Made by a program: the position numbers and the translations under genes
Notes under the pieces: model-generated
The model's database searches: none
Told to the model about the DNA's origin: nothing
Seen by the model: only the letters and a program-made list of their open reading frames with translations
Part shown: positions 1 to 10,541 of the stretch, one piece after another
How the letters are laid out: each line of letters begins with the position of its first letter
Position numbering within the stretch: the stretch's first letter is position 1
NCBI GenBank assembly: GCA_020310875.1
Contig: CM035432.1
Coordinates: forward strand, 94,208,467-94,272,466
Reading direction: 5' to 3'
DNA: 64,000 nt
Origin: Ceratopteris richardii
Taxonomy: Eukaryota; Streptophyta; Polypodiopsida; Polypodiales; Pteridaceae

Positions 1-1619
1 CTAGTAGATCTTGTATCTAGAGTACAACCAGTGGAATCTCCATCGGTGTATCCATGAACCTGCAAATCTATACCAGCTTCATAAAACAATGCATAATCCA
101 AAGTAGCACTCACATAATCTAGAGTGCACCTTAGAGCATCTAAATGTGGCTTCCTATGGACCTGCATAAACTGACTTTCAAGTCCAACAGTATAACTTAG
201 ATATGGCCTTGTAATTGTGAGGTATATAAGACTTCCCACAATTTTCTTGTACATAGTAGCATTTTCCAATGCTTCACCTGATGTAGTATCCAACATCAAA
301 TTCTGATCTAATGGCATAGAAATTGGCTTACAATCAGCCATACCATACTTTTGCAGCATATTCAAGGCATATTGCCTTTGCAACATCCATATACCTATTT
401 CTGTATGTATGAACTCAATGCCCAAGAAGTAGCGTAGCACACCAAGATCTTTCATGTCAAATTCCTGCATAAAAAGTTGCTTTACCTCTTTAATGCTTTC
501 TTCATTATCACCACCTACAATCAAATCAGCAACACAGATAGCCACAATTGGGATGCCATCATCACCCTTCCTTGCATATAGTGAATAATCTGCATCACAC
601 ATAGAAAACCCAATGGTGGTTAAGTAATCAGCAATTCTTGCATGCCATGTGTGAGGCGCTTGCTTCAGCCTAGATATAGCCTTTTGCAACATGAAAACAT
701 ATTTTGGATGTTTTGAATCTTCATATCCATGTGGTTGGTCCATGTATACTTCTTTATGTAACTCACCATGCACAAAAGCATTCTTCACATCCATCTGATG
801 CAAAGTCCATCCTTTTGCTGTAGCTAATGCAACAAGTTTCCTGACAGTAGACATTTTAGCTACAAGGCTGAATGTTTCCTCATAATAAATGCCATAAGTT
901 TGTGCATATCCTTTTGATACCAACCATGCTTTGTACCTACTTATGCTACCATCAACATTGTGCTTTACCTTGTAAACCCACTTGCAGCCTATGGATTTCT
1001 TTCCTTGTGGCAATGGAACCAGCTTTCATGTATCATTTCCATAAAGTGCAGCCATCTCCTCATCCATAGATTTTTCCCAATCTGCAATTCTAATTGCATC
1101 TTCAAAGCAAGAAGGTTCAACATCTTGTATTACCTTTGTCACGTAGGAACAATGACGAGCCATGTAGCTACCATATGTCAATCATTGCACTGAATTACGC
1201 ATCCTCCCAGATCTTCTTGGTCTTGGGTCACTTCTTCTTGTATCATCTGCATGTGCCTTTCTTACTCCTAGAGTCTTCACAGAGGGCAATCCAAGTTCCT
1301 CATCAAGTCTCGTTTCTGAACCGCTTGAATCTCCATCAACATCTTAAAAACTTGCACATGTTTTATGACGTGTAGAAAGATTTTCTTTACCTTTCTTGGA
1401 TGTATTTGATGAATTTGCTTGGCTCATATTTCTACGCAATCTTCCACTCCATGGATTTGAGTTGGAACTATTGCTTGGTGATGCATCCGGTCCACTCAAA
1501 ACTTGAGATTCTCCACTTGATTTTTCAGCATTTTCATTGTCATTTGGTTCAAGATTCAGTCCTTCTTTGGCATCTACATAGAAGCTTGAAATTTCATCAA
1601 ATACCACATCTCTACTCAC
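1..1619 (-). pseudogene. Copia A integrase tail, reverse transcriptase and RNase H start
   Basis: The minus-strand translation gives the integrase C-terminal motif VSRDVVFDE at the start, an acidic linker, then the reverse transcriptase (IGCKWVYKVK, HQMDVKNAFVHGEL, RLKQAPHTWHARI, FLGIE) and the beginning of RNase H (HGYTDGDSTG) at the window edge. A stop near 1028 lies just before the GCKWVYK motif. The usual YVDD catalytic box reads CVAD at 525-536: Tyr is Cys and the second catalytic Asp is lost, so no polymerase activity is expected even if translated. From about 1027 to the edge the frame is open. Family assignment is secure; function is not retained. Confidence 0.88.
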
Positions 1620-2880
1620 CTTTATCTATCGTGTGATATCCCTTTTGCTTAAGGGATAATCCAATGAAGACACACTTTTTTGCTTTTGGATCAAGCTTCA
1701 TCCTCAATTCATTTGGGACATGTACATATGCAATACAACCAAAAACTTTCAGATGTGATAAGTTTGGCTTTTTACCTATAAACTTCTGTTCAGGTGTAAC
1801 TTGATGTACAACAACAGTCAAAGTTCTGTTCATGATGTATACAATAGTATGCACAACTTTTGCCCAATAACAATGAGGCATATTCTTCTCAGCCATCAAG
1901 CAATATGTCTATTTGTGCATTCAGCAACACCATTGTGCTGTGGTGTGTACCTACATGAAAACTGATGCTGAATTCCATCATTTTTTAGAAAACTGTTGAA
2001 CTCATTTGACATGTATTCACCTCCTCCATTAGATCTTAATGTGTGAATGTACTTCCCTGTCTGCTTTTCCACCATAGCTTTAAATTTCTAGAAGTGAGTG
2101 AATACCTCGCTCTTCTCTTTCATGAAATATACCCATAATTTGCCTGTATGGTCATCAATGAAAGTAACATAAAACCTGCAACCGCCCATAGATGTGGTCT
2201 TTTGTGGACCCAAAACATTTGTATGTACTACTTCTAGTACATTCTCACTAACATGCTTGTCATGTGGAAATGATGCTCTTGACTGTTTACCAAATTGACA
2301 TGCTGCACATAGCTTTTGCATTTCTGCAACTTTGAAATTTGGTAGTCCATGGAAAATCTCCTTTGACTGCATCAATTTTAGCCTTTGCAAGTTTGCATGT
2401 CCAATCCGTTTCTGCCACATCTCTATATCTACAATAATGTCTGCACCTTTTGCAAACATGTCTGCATTCATTTCAAGAATCTTCACATTTAAGGTGAACA
2501 TCCTACCCACTTTGTTTCATTTGGCAACCAATCATCCATCCTACTTGTACTCATCTACATATAATCCATCAGCATTGAACCTAACTTGTAATCCCTGGTC
2601 AACCATTTGTCCAACAGAAACCAGATTCTTTGTTATATTTGGAACATGTAGCACATCAGCAAGATGTTTTACCTTTTCATCCTCCATCGATAGTGCTAAG
2701 TTTCCTGTATGCTCAATAGGATGATGTGTCATCACCTATTTCAACATATCTAGGAACAGGCAATTTTCGCAAAGTACTAAAACATTCTGCATGACTGGTC
2801 ATGTGATTTGAAGCACCAGAGTCAACATACTAGACCTTATCATTTGATTTTCAAACACCAGCAGACATCGTATTCATCAT
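1612..2880 (-). pseudogene. Copia A protease and integrase
   Basis: The protease active site DSGA is encoded at 2812-2823, but a TAG stop at 2830-2832 lies three codons upstream of it. Downstream come the GAG-pre-integrase/HHCC zinc region (H in RIGHANLQRL, then CAACQFGK) and the integrase core, with HTNVLGP where families normally have HSDVCGP, so the first catalytic Asp has become Asn, followed by FIDDHTGKLWVYF. The stretch 2088-2510 is one open piece of 140 codons and 1612-1899 another of 95; stops and shifts separate them. The integrase C-terminal motif HLKVFGCIAYVHVP is clear. This is a decayed polyprotein segment, not a host gene. Confidence 0.87.
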
Positions 2881-3833
2881 GTGATGTTGAACCATGAACA
2901 AACTCTCAGAATCATCTGCACTTGTGGATGCATAGTTATTCTGCTGACTTCTGTTATTTTGATTCTTCAATCTACAATCACGTTCAAAGAGTCTAGGTTT
3001 TGCACAATTCCAGCATCCGTTACTATCATTAACTGAATCATTTCTTTAGAAATTTCTATGACCTCTTTGGGTCCTTGCCTCGAAATTGTCCTCTTCCTCC
3101 TGCGTGAGTCTCTTGTTGACCTTGGTCTTGGTTACTGTTTCCTCTTCCACTTTTGAAACCTCTACCTCTGCCTCTTCTGCCAGAGTAGAATATCTGCTCA
3201 AAACTGGGCTTTCCTTGGGAGTTTGAATCCTCACCAAGATTTTTTTTCTTCAATAATCAGCATGGATACCAAATCAACAAAATTTAGAATATTTTCTATA
3301 GTCTGTATAGAAGTTCTGAACTGCTAATATGCAGCTCCTAAACCATGAAGGCACACTTCCCCCTTATCATCATCATCTACGTTCATGCCAATAGATGCAA
3401 GTGACTCACATATGCTTTTGATTTTTAGAGTGTAGTCACTTACCGACATGCTCTTTTTCTCCAATGTATGCAGCTCGTTCTTGAGTTGCAATTTTTGTGC
3501 CTTTGTATTGGTCTCATACAAAGTGACCAAACTATTCCAAGCCTCTTTCGGAGACTTGGCATCCTCTCTGTGTCCAATGATGCTATCCTCTATGCTAAGA
3601 GATAGCCAATACATTACCTTTCATGCTCCTTGATTCCATTCCTCACATGCTCTTAACTGATCTGCAATCCGATTCCTTTCTGGTAACTTCTGACCATTTT
3701 CATTCTCTCCTTCGATGTACTTCCAGTAGCCTTTTCCCATCAGGAAATTTGTCATTCTGAATCTCCAAGCATGGAAGTTATTCTTGTTCAGGTTATCGCT
3801 CATAAGTTGACTCATTCCATCTGTGTTTGCCAT
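2881..3833 (-). pseudogene. Copia A gag (nucleocapsid), broken
   Basis: The start at 3833 fits a gag N-terminus and lies about 430 bases downstream of the primer site. The first 70 codons end in a TGA, then the same frame continues from 3614 to 3324 (MYWLSLSIEDS, later ESLASIGM), matching a UBN2-type gag core. After a frameshift an Arg/Gly-rich stretch (GRRGRGRGFKSGRG) follows, then a nucleocapsid zinc knuckle in which CX2C and the last Cys remain (CWNC, RDC) but the His position is Leu. Gag normally packages the element RNA in virus-like particles; this copy cannot do so as a full-length protein. Confidence 0.85.
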
Positions 3834-4269
3834 TTCTACAGCAATTCATAACACTGCAAAACACTACAAGCAACACTTATGCTTGAACACTATCGCACTT
3901 TGACGTGATAGTTTGATCTCAGAAAAACATAGTTTTCCTATATCAACAGTACACAGAATCACTTAAAATTGTGGATCTGGAATATATGATTGTTATCGAA
4001 CAAAATCAAGTTACAATTTCTGAAAATTAACCTGGTTTTTCTACGGGCCCCACCTTGTGGGCTTGAAACCGAGGTCGAGATGGCTCTGAAACTTCGATCT
4101 GACAAAAATGAGTGACCCTAAAGGGATAACTATCTAAAATACTTTTAGGTCTTCTATCTTCACACCGATTTTCATAACAAATGGAGGTCGTTTGTGAATC
4201 ATATTTTCTCCATGCCTTGCCATACGCTCTTCACCATCACCTTCTCCACAAGCTCTCTATAGCCATGCT

Positions 4270-4282
4270 GGCTCTGATACCA
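4270..4282 (-). promoter_or_regulatory. Primer-binding site of copia A (tRNA-iMet)
   Basis: On the minus strand the bases read tggtatcagagcc, complementary to the 3' end of plant initiator tRNA-Met, and directly abut the LTR end (…catgaca). This is where minus-strand cDNA synthesis would start. It fixes the orientation of the element and the inner end of its 5' LTR. Confidence 0.93.
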
Positions 4283-4662
4283 TGTCATGAGGAAGGGGAT
4301 AAGGAAGAGAGCTCACACACACACTCTCACTCTCAAGGAGAAGCACACACACATATTGAGGCGAGGAAGAATGATCTTCTTCTTCTTCGTCTATTACATA
4401 AAAAGGAATGTATAAGAAGGACCTAAAAACAAGAATAAAACTAGTGCAATATATAAAGATCAATACATAAGGAAAAACCTAATATCTGCAAATGAGTGAG
4501 GTGACAAGGAACAAATGTGCCATCACTCTCGGTAGATAAATCTAATAAAGCTCAATGAAGTATCCCTGACATATACCGGCGTGACCACTATACACGTCAG
4601 AGAAACAAAAAATTTGTACGTGTCATCCTGGATCATCACATGTTGAGCTTGATATCTCAACA
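4283..4662 (-). repeat. 5' LTR of copia A, 380 bp
   Basis: On the plus strand the block runs tgtcatgagg … gatatctcaaca, so both ends follow the TG…CA rule with a TGT/ACA inverted terminus. The inner end touches the tRNA-Met primer site. A TATA-like tatatatt on the minus strand near 4447-4455 is a plausible promoter. The partner LTR is outside the window, so age cannot be estimated. Confidence 0.85.
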
Positions 4663-5616
4663 ATATACTCCTCATCCACATTCATGCACTCATGCATTCA
4701 TCGTTATGCACATGCATACACTTACTCATGCACATGCATGCATCACTCATGCACATGCACGCCCATAAACATCCACTTAATTACATGCACACATACGTGG
4801 ATGCACATATGCAATCTCTCTCATGCACATTGCTTCTATCCATTCCTTTTTGTGCTAGTAGAAGCATAAATATATGCATATGAAGTTGATGAAAAATCAA
4901 CCTAGCATTCCATTCGACACCTTACATTCATCACCCTATTTACTATAGCAATTAACATTGGATAAAACTTTTGTAAGTTTATTGAACTTGGTATATAAAA
5001 CATCAAATTGATAGAAACAAGGCATGTTGATAAAGAGAAAATAGGATCCAAACTACATGAATTAATTTGACTTCCTTGCTTCAACAAAAAAAGATTTTTT
5101 GGGGGATTATTATAGAAGTAGATGCATCAAAATAATCTCTGTGTGTGTGTGTGTGTGTGTCTGTCTCTCTCCCACATGTCTTAGCTACTTGCACATGATC
5201 AGAAGCACTTGAAAAAAGGGGTCTTCTCTATTTCTTTCTCTCTCTCTCATTCTCTATCTACCATCAAATCTATGTCACATGTGCTACTTGTAGGACAAAA
5301 GAACCCAATCTCTCTCTCTCTCTCTCCCCCTCTCTCTCTCTTGTTCTCACTTTGTAATCTCTCAGAGCTCGATTTAATTGCATCTTTCATCTGCTCGAGT
5401 ACTATTCTCTCCCCTAATATCTTCTTTGCATGTGTGATCTGTGATATGCAATAGGGCTAATTTGCAGCACCCGAATGGGGGAAGGATAATATAGCATCTC
5501 TCTCTCTCTCCCCCCTCCTTTGACTCTCTCTCTCTCTCTCATTCTCTTTTGTGCACTATGTGTCTACTTCTGTAGTGCACTGTCAGGGCATGCACGAATA
5601 CCACGGAGTGGATGAG
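4663..5616. repeat. Low-complexity flank with microsatellites
   Basis: No gene is visible. 4680-4830 is a run of degenerate atgcac/catgca words. A (GT)n tract of about 21 bases lies at 5140-5160, and CT-rich runs lie near 5225-5245, 5308-5341, 5497-5518 and 5525-5545. Apparent short open frames here are translations of these simple repeats. Confidence 0.85.
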
Positions 5617-6022
5617 TGCAAGAGAACAAGGATTACAACCACCATATGCTAGAGAAATGACTCTCCTCCCAACCAAATACCTCTATATATTGCTCTCTCT
5701 AGGGGACTACCTTCTTGGGCAGGTTGATACTAACCATCCATGTGTCAGCCATGTAACTGCATGTGCGCCAAGTGTGCTCGTTAGCTCGACTTAACTCAAG
5801 TGGATGCTTCTAGAAGGCTCTAGATCTCTTTGTGCAAAATACTCTCTCCATGTTCGCCATGGGGATTGAACCCAAGACCTCCTCCTTTACATCCTTGAGA
5901 CTTAACCACTAAGCTAAGTGGATCACTTGTTCACACGAGTAAGTCTAAACTCGGGATCTTTGGTCATACACACGGATGACCAAACCAGTCGGACCCCTAG
6001 ATCATAAACTTACTTTGTTACA
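5617..6022 (-). repeat. Gypsy LTR copy N1 (3' LTR orientation)
   Basis: The block is the reverse complement of the LTR at 9434-9876, sharing the TATA region, the tRNA-like box region and the outer tgtaa… end (here …ttgttaca at 6022). The inner boundary is followed at 6023-6040 by a pyrimidine tract (ttcttccccccctt), the complement of a polypurine tract, so this is a 3' LTR of a minus-strand element. The far end is less certain: similarity fades between 5617 and 5647. Confidence 0.82.
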
Positions 6023-6150
6023 TTCTTCCCCCCTTGGAAAAATATTTTCATCCTCAAAAATAGAGCTATAAAACTATTGTAGGCAACCCTTGAGCCTCAT
6101 GTTCAAAAACTGGAAGAACATGGTCATGTTCTAAGATTGGAAGAACATGT
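6023..6150 (-). mobile_element. Gypsy N1 polypurine tract and 3' untranslated stub
   Basis: These bases match the reverse complement of 9270-9433, the segment between the integrase stop and the LTR in the plus-strand copy, including the aggatgaaaatattttcc run and repeats of the gaacatg word. The similarity stops near 6150, where repeat X starts, so only about 130 bases of internal sequence remain next to this LTR. Confidence 0.75.
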
Positions 6151-8035
6151 CTCATCTCTGTGGTGGCATTCCTACCCAAATGATTCAGAACACTATCTCG
6201 CTTTGCACTTTGATAAACTGATCAAAGTTCAAAGTAGTGAATGAATAATAAGGGTGAATCTAAAAACATCCTCGGCCAATTCATAGTTACTCGATGTGCA
6301 ATCTATGCACAAACATGTGAACTGGCTGGATTCAAATTACTAGTCCATTTCTAGGCATGACTGGTGCATGGACTTAGTAATGAAGGTGGGATTCTTATCC
6401 ATCATAAGACTTTGAGAACTCTTGATTCATTTGAATTTGTCTTGGAGAACTTGAAGTTTGGTTGTCCCAAACAACTAACTTAGATGTTTGTATGATGGTT
6501 TACTCCTATCCAACAGTTACTTGCTTTTTTCACTCGACTAGAGGACTACTTTGTCCTAATGAGTTTAAAATCCTATATAAACTGTAGGAGAAAGTTTACC
6601 TTTTTTTTTGAGTCAACCATACTATAACTTGATCAATTCAAATTCAAAATGAAAATTGTCCAACTTAGGACACTTTCCTCAAAGACTTGAGCTAAAAAGT
6701 TATGGAGAATTGTCAATCTCATGAGTAATCCCTAACTTCTCTATTCTTGAGTATACTCGACTCTAGGAAATCATTTATGCTATAACTTGAAGCAAACTCA
6801 AATGAATAAGTCAATCTTGAACTTATAATCTTTCATTGTTGGAAAAGGTTCTTGTATAGAGCATCTATCTAGGATGTTTAATTTAGTTACCTGGTTCTAT
6901 CTGCCTAACCCTTGACTTTTATGAAAAGAATTAGATACCATTCTGAGTCAAATCCAAAAGATTCGGAAAGCGGAAATAAAGAACTAAAAATTTGTTCAAC
7001 CAATTCAAACTTCGAAGATACATAAACTTGCTATGCGTCAAAGTCTAGATGAATCAGGATTTTAACTTCTCAAAGATCTGTTTTAACAAGGCATTGAAGC
7101 ATCTTCTTTATCTTTAAGAGAAATAAGGTGGATTCTCAAAAAGATTCAAAGCAACTCAAAAACATCATCCAACCACAAGATACTTGTGTGGTAACCAACA
7201 TCAATGTGTTGACCCACTGAGGTTTTGTTGATGAGTTTTGTATTCAATTAATGCTTCACTTAAGACTAAGTTTAGGTCATATTCAGTCTTTCTGACTCCT
7301 TATTGGGAATGCATCTCTTGTGCATTTCTTTGAGTCAAAAGAGTGAATTTACCAAGTTATACTAGGAACTTGGTGCTTGACTTAGTCAATCAAATCCTTG
7401 GTTGAAAATATCAACTCAAAATCAAAGTCCTACTTCTTTCAGAAATTTATGAAATATTTCTGAATTTACAATACTTTATCTTGAAGTGTTTTCAAGAATA
7501 TCTTGGAAGTTAGTTACTTCGTACCTTCTTACAAACTTGATCTTGAAGTATCTGAATTAACAATACTTTATCTTGAAGTGTTTTCAAGAAGATCTTGGAA
7601 GTTAGTTGCATTGTATCTTCTTACGAACTTGATCTTGAAGTATCTTGAGATCATACTTTTATCCTCCTTGAATTAAAACTTATCCTTGGAAGTTTTAATT
7701 CTCTTGAAGATTAGATCTAACTTCAAAATCCTTTATGAGACTAAAAGATAATTATCATCCTATGGTCCAATGTCCAATACCATCTTTCCTACATCAATCT
7801 GAGTATAAAATCTCGTGTCCCATACCACCCTATTTTATATTCACATTAATGTGTGGGTGATACTTATCCTAGAGTCAAAACATGTCTTGATAGAGTACCT
7901 TCTTGCTTCAAATCTTTAAAAGAATTTTGAAGTTTCAGGCACTACCTCTAACTAGATTTTCCAGGTTTTGATCCCTTCACATGATCGTTTCATGATCTTG
8001 TGCTTTCCTTTCAGAACTGGAAAACCTTTTGATGG
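6150..8035 (+). repeat. Unclassified repeat X, copy 1
   Basis: No coding potential or known domain is visible. The core from about 6530 to 7400 recurs inverted and diverged at 21700-22520; shared words include the run around catccaaccacaagatac and the region near gtaggagaaagttt. The block ends at 8035, where gypsy integrase begins. It could be untranslated sequence of an unknown retroelement or a non-autonomous repeat; I cannot tell which. Confidence 0.6.
7468..7652 (+). repeat. 92-bp tandem duplication inside repeat X
   Basis: The segment starting acaatactttatcttgaag at 7468 is repeated from 7560 with few changes; both copies carry cttggaagttagtt and the gatcttgaagtatct ending. It is a head-to-tail duplication of about 92 bases. 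Confidence 0.8.
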
Positions 8036-9178
8036 AATATCCATCGAGATGTGCAAAACTATGTATTCAAGTGCTATAAATGTGAATTCAATAAGTTTGA
8101 ACGACTTAAAGGATTGCTGCATCCTTTGGAAATTCCCAAAGGAAAATGGCAAATTATTTCCATGGATTTCATTTTTGGATTACCCTGCACTCAAAAAGGC
8201 TTTGATTCAGTATGGGTTGTAGTTGATCGATTGACTAAACTTGCTTAGTTTATTTCGATCAAGACTACTTATAAGACTCCACAACTTGCAAGAATATTTG
8301 TAAATCAACTTTACAAACTCTATGGTCTTCCTGTAGACATACTTTCTAATAGAGATGCTCAATTTACAAGTGATTTTTGGCGAGCACTCTTTAGTAGACT
8401 TGAAACTAAACTAAGTTTAAGTACAACGGAACATCTAGAGACGGATGGACACACAGAGAAAGTCAATCAAATCTTGGAAGACATACTTAGAGCTTATGTT
8501 ACTTCCAAACAGACTTATTGGGAAGACTATCTTCCTTTAGCTGAGTTTGCCTATAATAGTGCCAAGAATTCCTCAATTGAATTCAGTCCATTCATGTTCA
8601 TGTATGGGTTCCAGCCTAGGTCTGTGTATGCTGTAGGACTTCAAAATGAACGAGTTCAAGCAGCTCAAGAAATCCTTCAAGACATGAACTTTAAACTTAA
8701 GTTAGCTAAAGAAAACTTAAAGAAAGCTCAAGATCGTGCAAAGGCATATGCCGATCCGAAGCAAAGAGATGTTACTTTTCAGGTAGGTGATCAAGTTTAT
8801 CTTCGTATTCCTGAAAGATCAAAAAAGTTCAAGACTGGTCAATGCGCGAAGTTTTCCCCTAGATATTGTGGTCCTTTTGCAATCACCAAAAAAGTTGGTT
8901 TGTGGGCTTATGAATTACAACTTCCAGACGATAGTTGGATTCATCTAGTGTTCCATGTTAGTCCACTTAGGAAGAGTCTGAGAGATTCGAATAATCTAGT
9001 TGGACAACAGGTTATACTTCCTATTCTAGTAAGTGAAACAGTTCCTCATGAACCTGAAAGGATACTTCACACCGGAGATAAACGTACAAGAAGTCACTTG
9101 TACAAAGAGTCCTTAGTAAAATGGAAGGATGGAACTGAAGAAAATTCAACATGGGAAAAAGTGTGCACAATCCAATGA
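8036..9178 (+). pseudogene. Gypsy N2 integrase with C-terminal chromodomain-like tail
   Basis: One reading frame covers the integrase: SMDFI (first catalytic Asp), SNRDAQFTS (second Asp), and NQILEDILRAY (Glu). A C-terminal GPY-like segment (FSPRYCGPFAITKKVG) follows, then HVSPLRKS and a chromodomain-like end (LVKWKDGTEENSTWE), the mark of chromoviruses. The only stop in the frame is a TAG at 8246-8248 where the inverted copy N3 has CAG. Sequence upstream of 8036 is not gypsy, so protease, RT and RNase H are missing on this side. The integrase would splice element cDNA into chromatin. Confidence 0.88.
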
Positions 9179-9433
9179 CGTTTTCCAATTTTCTAGTTTT
9201 AAGTTGGTCCCAAATAAAGAAGGTTTTCTACTTTCAAGTTTTAAGTGGATAAATTGATCATGTTCTTCAAGATCTAGAACATGATGAGGTTTTGTACTTT
9301 CAAGTTCTAAGTAAATAACCTGTTTGAATGAATGCATGTTCTTCAAGTTTTAGAACATGAGGCTCGGGGGTTGCCTATAGTATATATATAGCTCAATTTT
9401 CGAGGACGAAAATATTTTCCAAGGGGGGAAGAA
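9179..9433 (+). other. Gypsy N2 3' untranslated region and polypurine tract
   Basis: After the integrase stop come near-repeats of tctagtttta/caagttctaa and gaacatg words. The segment ends in the purine run aaggggggaagaa (9421-9433) immediately before the LTR. The same layout, reversed, sits at 18363-18620 and in part at 6023-6150. Confidence 0.8.
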
Positions 9434-9876
9434 TGTAATAAAGAACGTATGTTATTTAAGGATCTGACTGGTTCAGACAGATCTGAAATCGGACACAGTT
9501 TGGTCATCCATATGAATGACCAAAGATCTCAAGTCTAGACTTACTAGAAGGTCATTTACTCTTGTAACCAAGTAATCCACTTAGCCCAGTGGCTACGACT
9601 CATGGGTGTGAAGGAGGAGGTCTTGGGTTCAACCCCCATTGGCTACATGGGGAGAGTGTTTTGCCCAAAGAGCTCTACAACCTTCTAGAAGCATCTACTT
9701 GAGTTAACTTTGGCTAACTAGGACACTTGGCACACATGTAGTTACATGGTTGACACTTGGATGGTTAGTATCCACCTGCCCATGCACGCAATCCCTTGGA
9801 GAGAGCTATATATAGAGGCATATGGTTGGAGGAGAGTCATTCATTCATGAGCATTTCCTGTGGCTACGTTGTTGCA
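9434..9876 (+). repeat. Gypsy N2 LTR, shared between two half-elements
   Basis: The LTR begins tgtaataaag right after the polypurine tract. The best supported shared end with copies N1 and N3 is …catgagca at 9853; an alternative end …gttgttgca at 9876 abuts a primer-site-like ttggtattagagaac. A TATA box (ctatatatag) lies at 9816-9825. Integrase lies to the left and leader-gag-protease to the right, so this single LTR acts as 3' LTR for one half and 5' LTR for the other. Confidence 0.82.
9582..9636 (+). promoter_or_regulatory. tRNA-like A and B boxes inside the gypsy LTR
   Basis: tagcccagtggc at 9582-9593 fits a Pol III A box, and ggttcaacccc at 9626-9636 fits a B box; the gap is 32 bases, close to that in tRNA genes. 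Both boxes also occur, in the sense of each LTR, in copies N1 (around 5865-5930) and N3 (around 18165-18225). A SINE head captured by the LTR is one reading. Pol III activity is inference only. Confidence 0.5.
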
Positions 9877-9877
9877 T

Positions 9878-9890
9878 TGGTATTAGAGAA
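9878..9890 (+). promoter_or_regulatory. Degenerate tRNA-Met primer site of gypsy N2
   Basis: tggtattagagaa differs from the usual plant tggtatcagagcc by a few bases and lies just after the LTR. It is the only primer-site candidate here. Confidence 0.5.
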
Positions 9891-10235
9891 CTCTCCATAG
9901 CTCTCATAGATCTTCTTGCTCATGAGTTTTTTGCGTGCATAGCTCTCCAAAGGCGTCGAAATTCTGCTCGTGGGCGTGCTGAAGCACCATCCGCAATCAT
10001 TTTGGTGGGCATACTTTAGAGAATAGATTGCAAGAAGATTGCTTCTACTATGAAAGCGGAGCTGATTTGAACCGGTGACCTGTTGGGTCTTGTGACTCTC
10101 CCTTATCCAAGAAGGCAACATCCTTCGCTGATCATATTCCCTATGTTGTTGATCAATATCTTTAACGACGCTGCTGAAAGCTTCTTTCATCAACATCAAA
10201 AGGAAGAACGGTGAGCAGATTCGAACCAACAACCT
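9891..10235 (+). other. Gypsy N2 5' leader, first part
   Basis: Non-coding leader between the primer site and the copia B insertion. The last five bases (aacct, 10231-10235) are the left target-site duplication of copia B; the leader resumes at 15307 with the second aacct. Confidence 0.75.
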
Positions 10236-10467
10236 TGTTGGAGATAGACGTCTGCGGAAGCACGCGAACATCACAAGGAAGAAGAAGAAGCTTGGAGCAC
10301 AAACACACAATACTGAATGTATTACTAGAGAATGTACAAATATTAGTAGCCCATTAGGGCAATAGGCGTATATACAAGCCGGGGGAAAAAAAACCTCCTA
10401 AAGAGGGAAAAAAGTGCCCCGACGGTCCTAGAGTGTTCACACACATGACTACCTAAATATATCAACA
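10236..10467 (-). repeat. 3' LTR of copia B
   Basis: TG…CA block (plus strand tgttggagat … atatatcaaca), 232 bp. The complement of a polypurine tract (aatcccccccta, 10468-10479) follows on the inner side. The minus strand carries a TATA-like tgtatatacgcc and a central purine/pyrimidine-rich stretch. Confidence 0.95.
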
Positions 10468-10541
10468 AATCCCCCCTAGGAGTGATGCGGTGAACAAGGA
10501 GCTGGCACTCATGTATAAGGAAGTGCCAAGCTATGTGGAAA

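Larger units (their letters stand above)
1..4662 (-). mobile_element. Ty1/copia retrotransposon A, 3' end beyond the window
   Basis: Read on the minus strand, the order is 5' LTR, primer-binding site, gag, protease, integrase, reverse transcriptase and the start of RNase H, which is the copia order. The window begins inside RNase H, so the rest of RNase H and the 3' LTR are missing. The gag start resembles the Tnt1-like UBN2 type (short N-terminus, FHAWRFRM near residue 22). The element is dead: several stops and at least one frameshift split the polyprotein, and the reverse transcriptase active site is altered. No target-site duplication can be checked because one end is outside. Confidence 0.93.

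Noticed and set aside
872..1375. Plus-strand frames of 65-93 codons
   Set aside because: They lie opposite copia A reverse transcriptase and integrase and show no domain; shadow frames.
4681..5454. Short plus-strand frames rich in His, Cys, Ser and Leu
   Set aside because: Translations of atgcac and ct simple repeats, not genes.
9560..9650. A genuine tRNA gene
   Set aside because: A and B boxes fit, but I see no acceptor stem pairing or convincing anticodon arm; kept as tRNA-like only.
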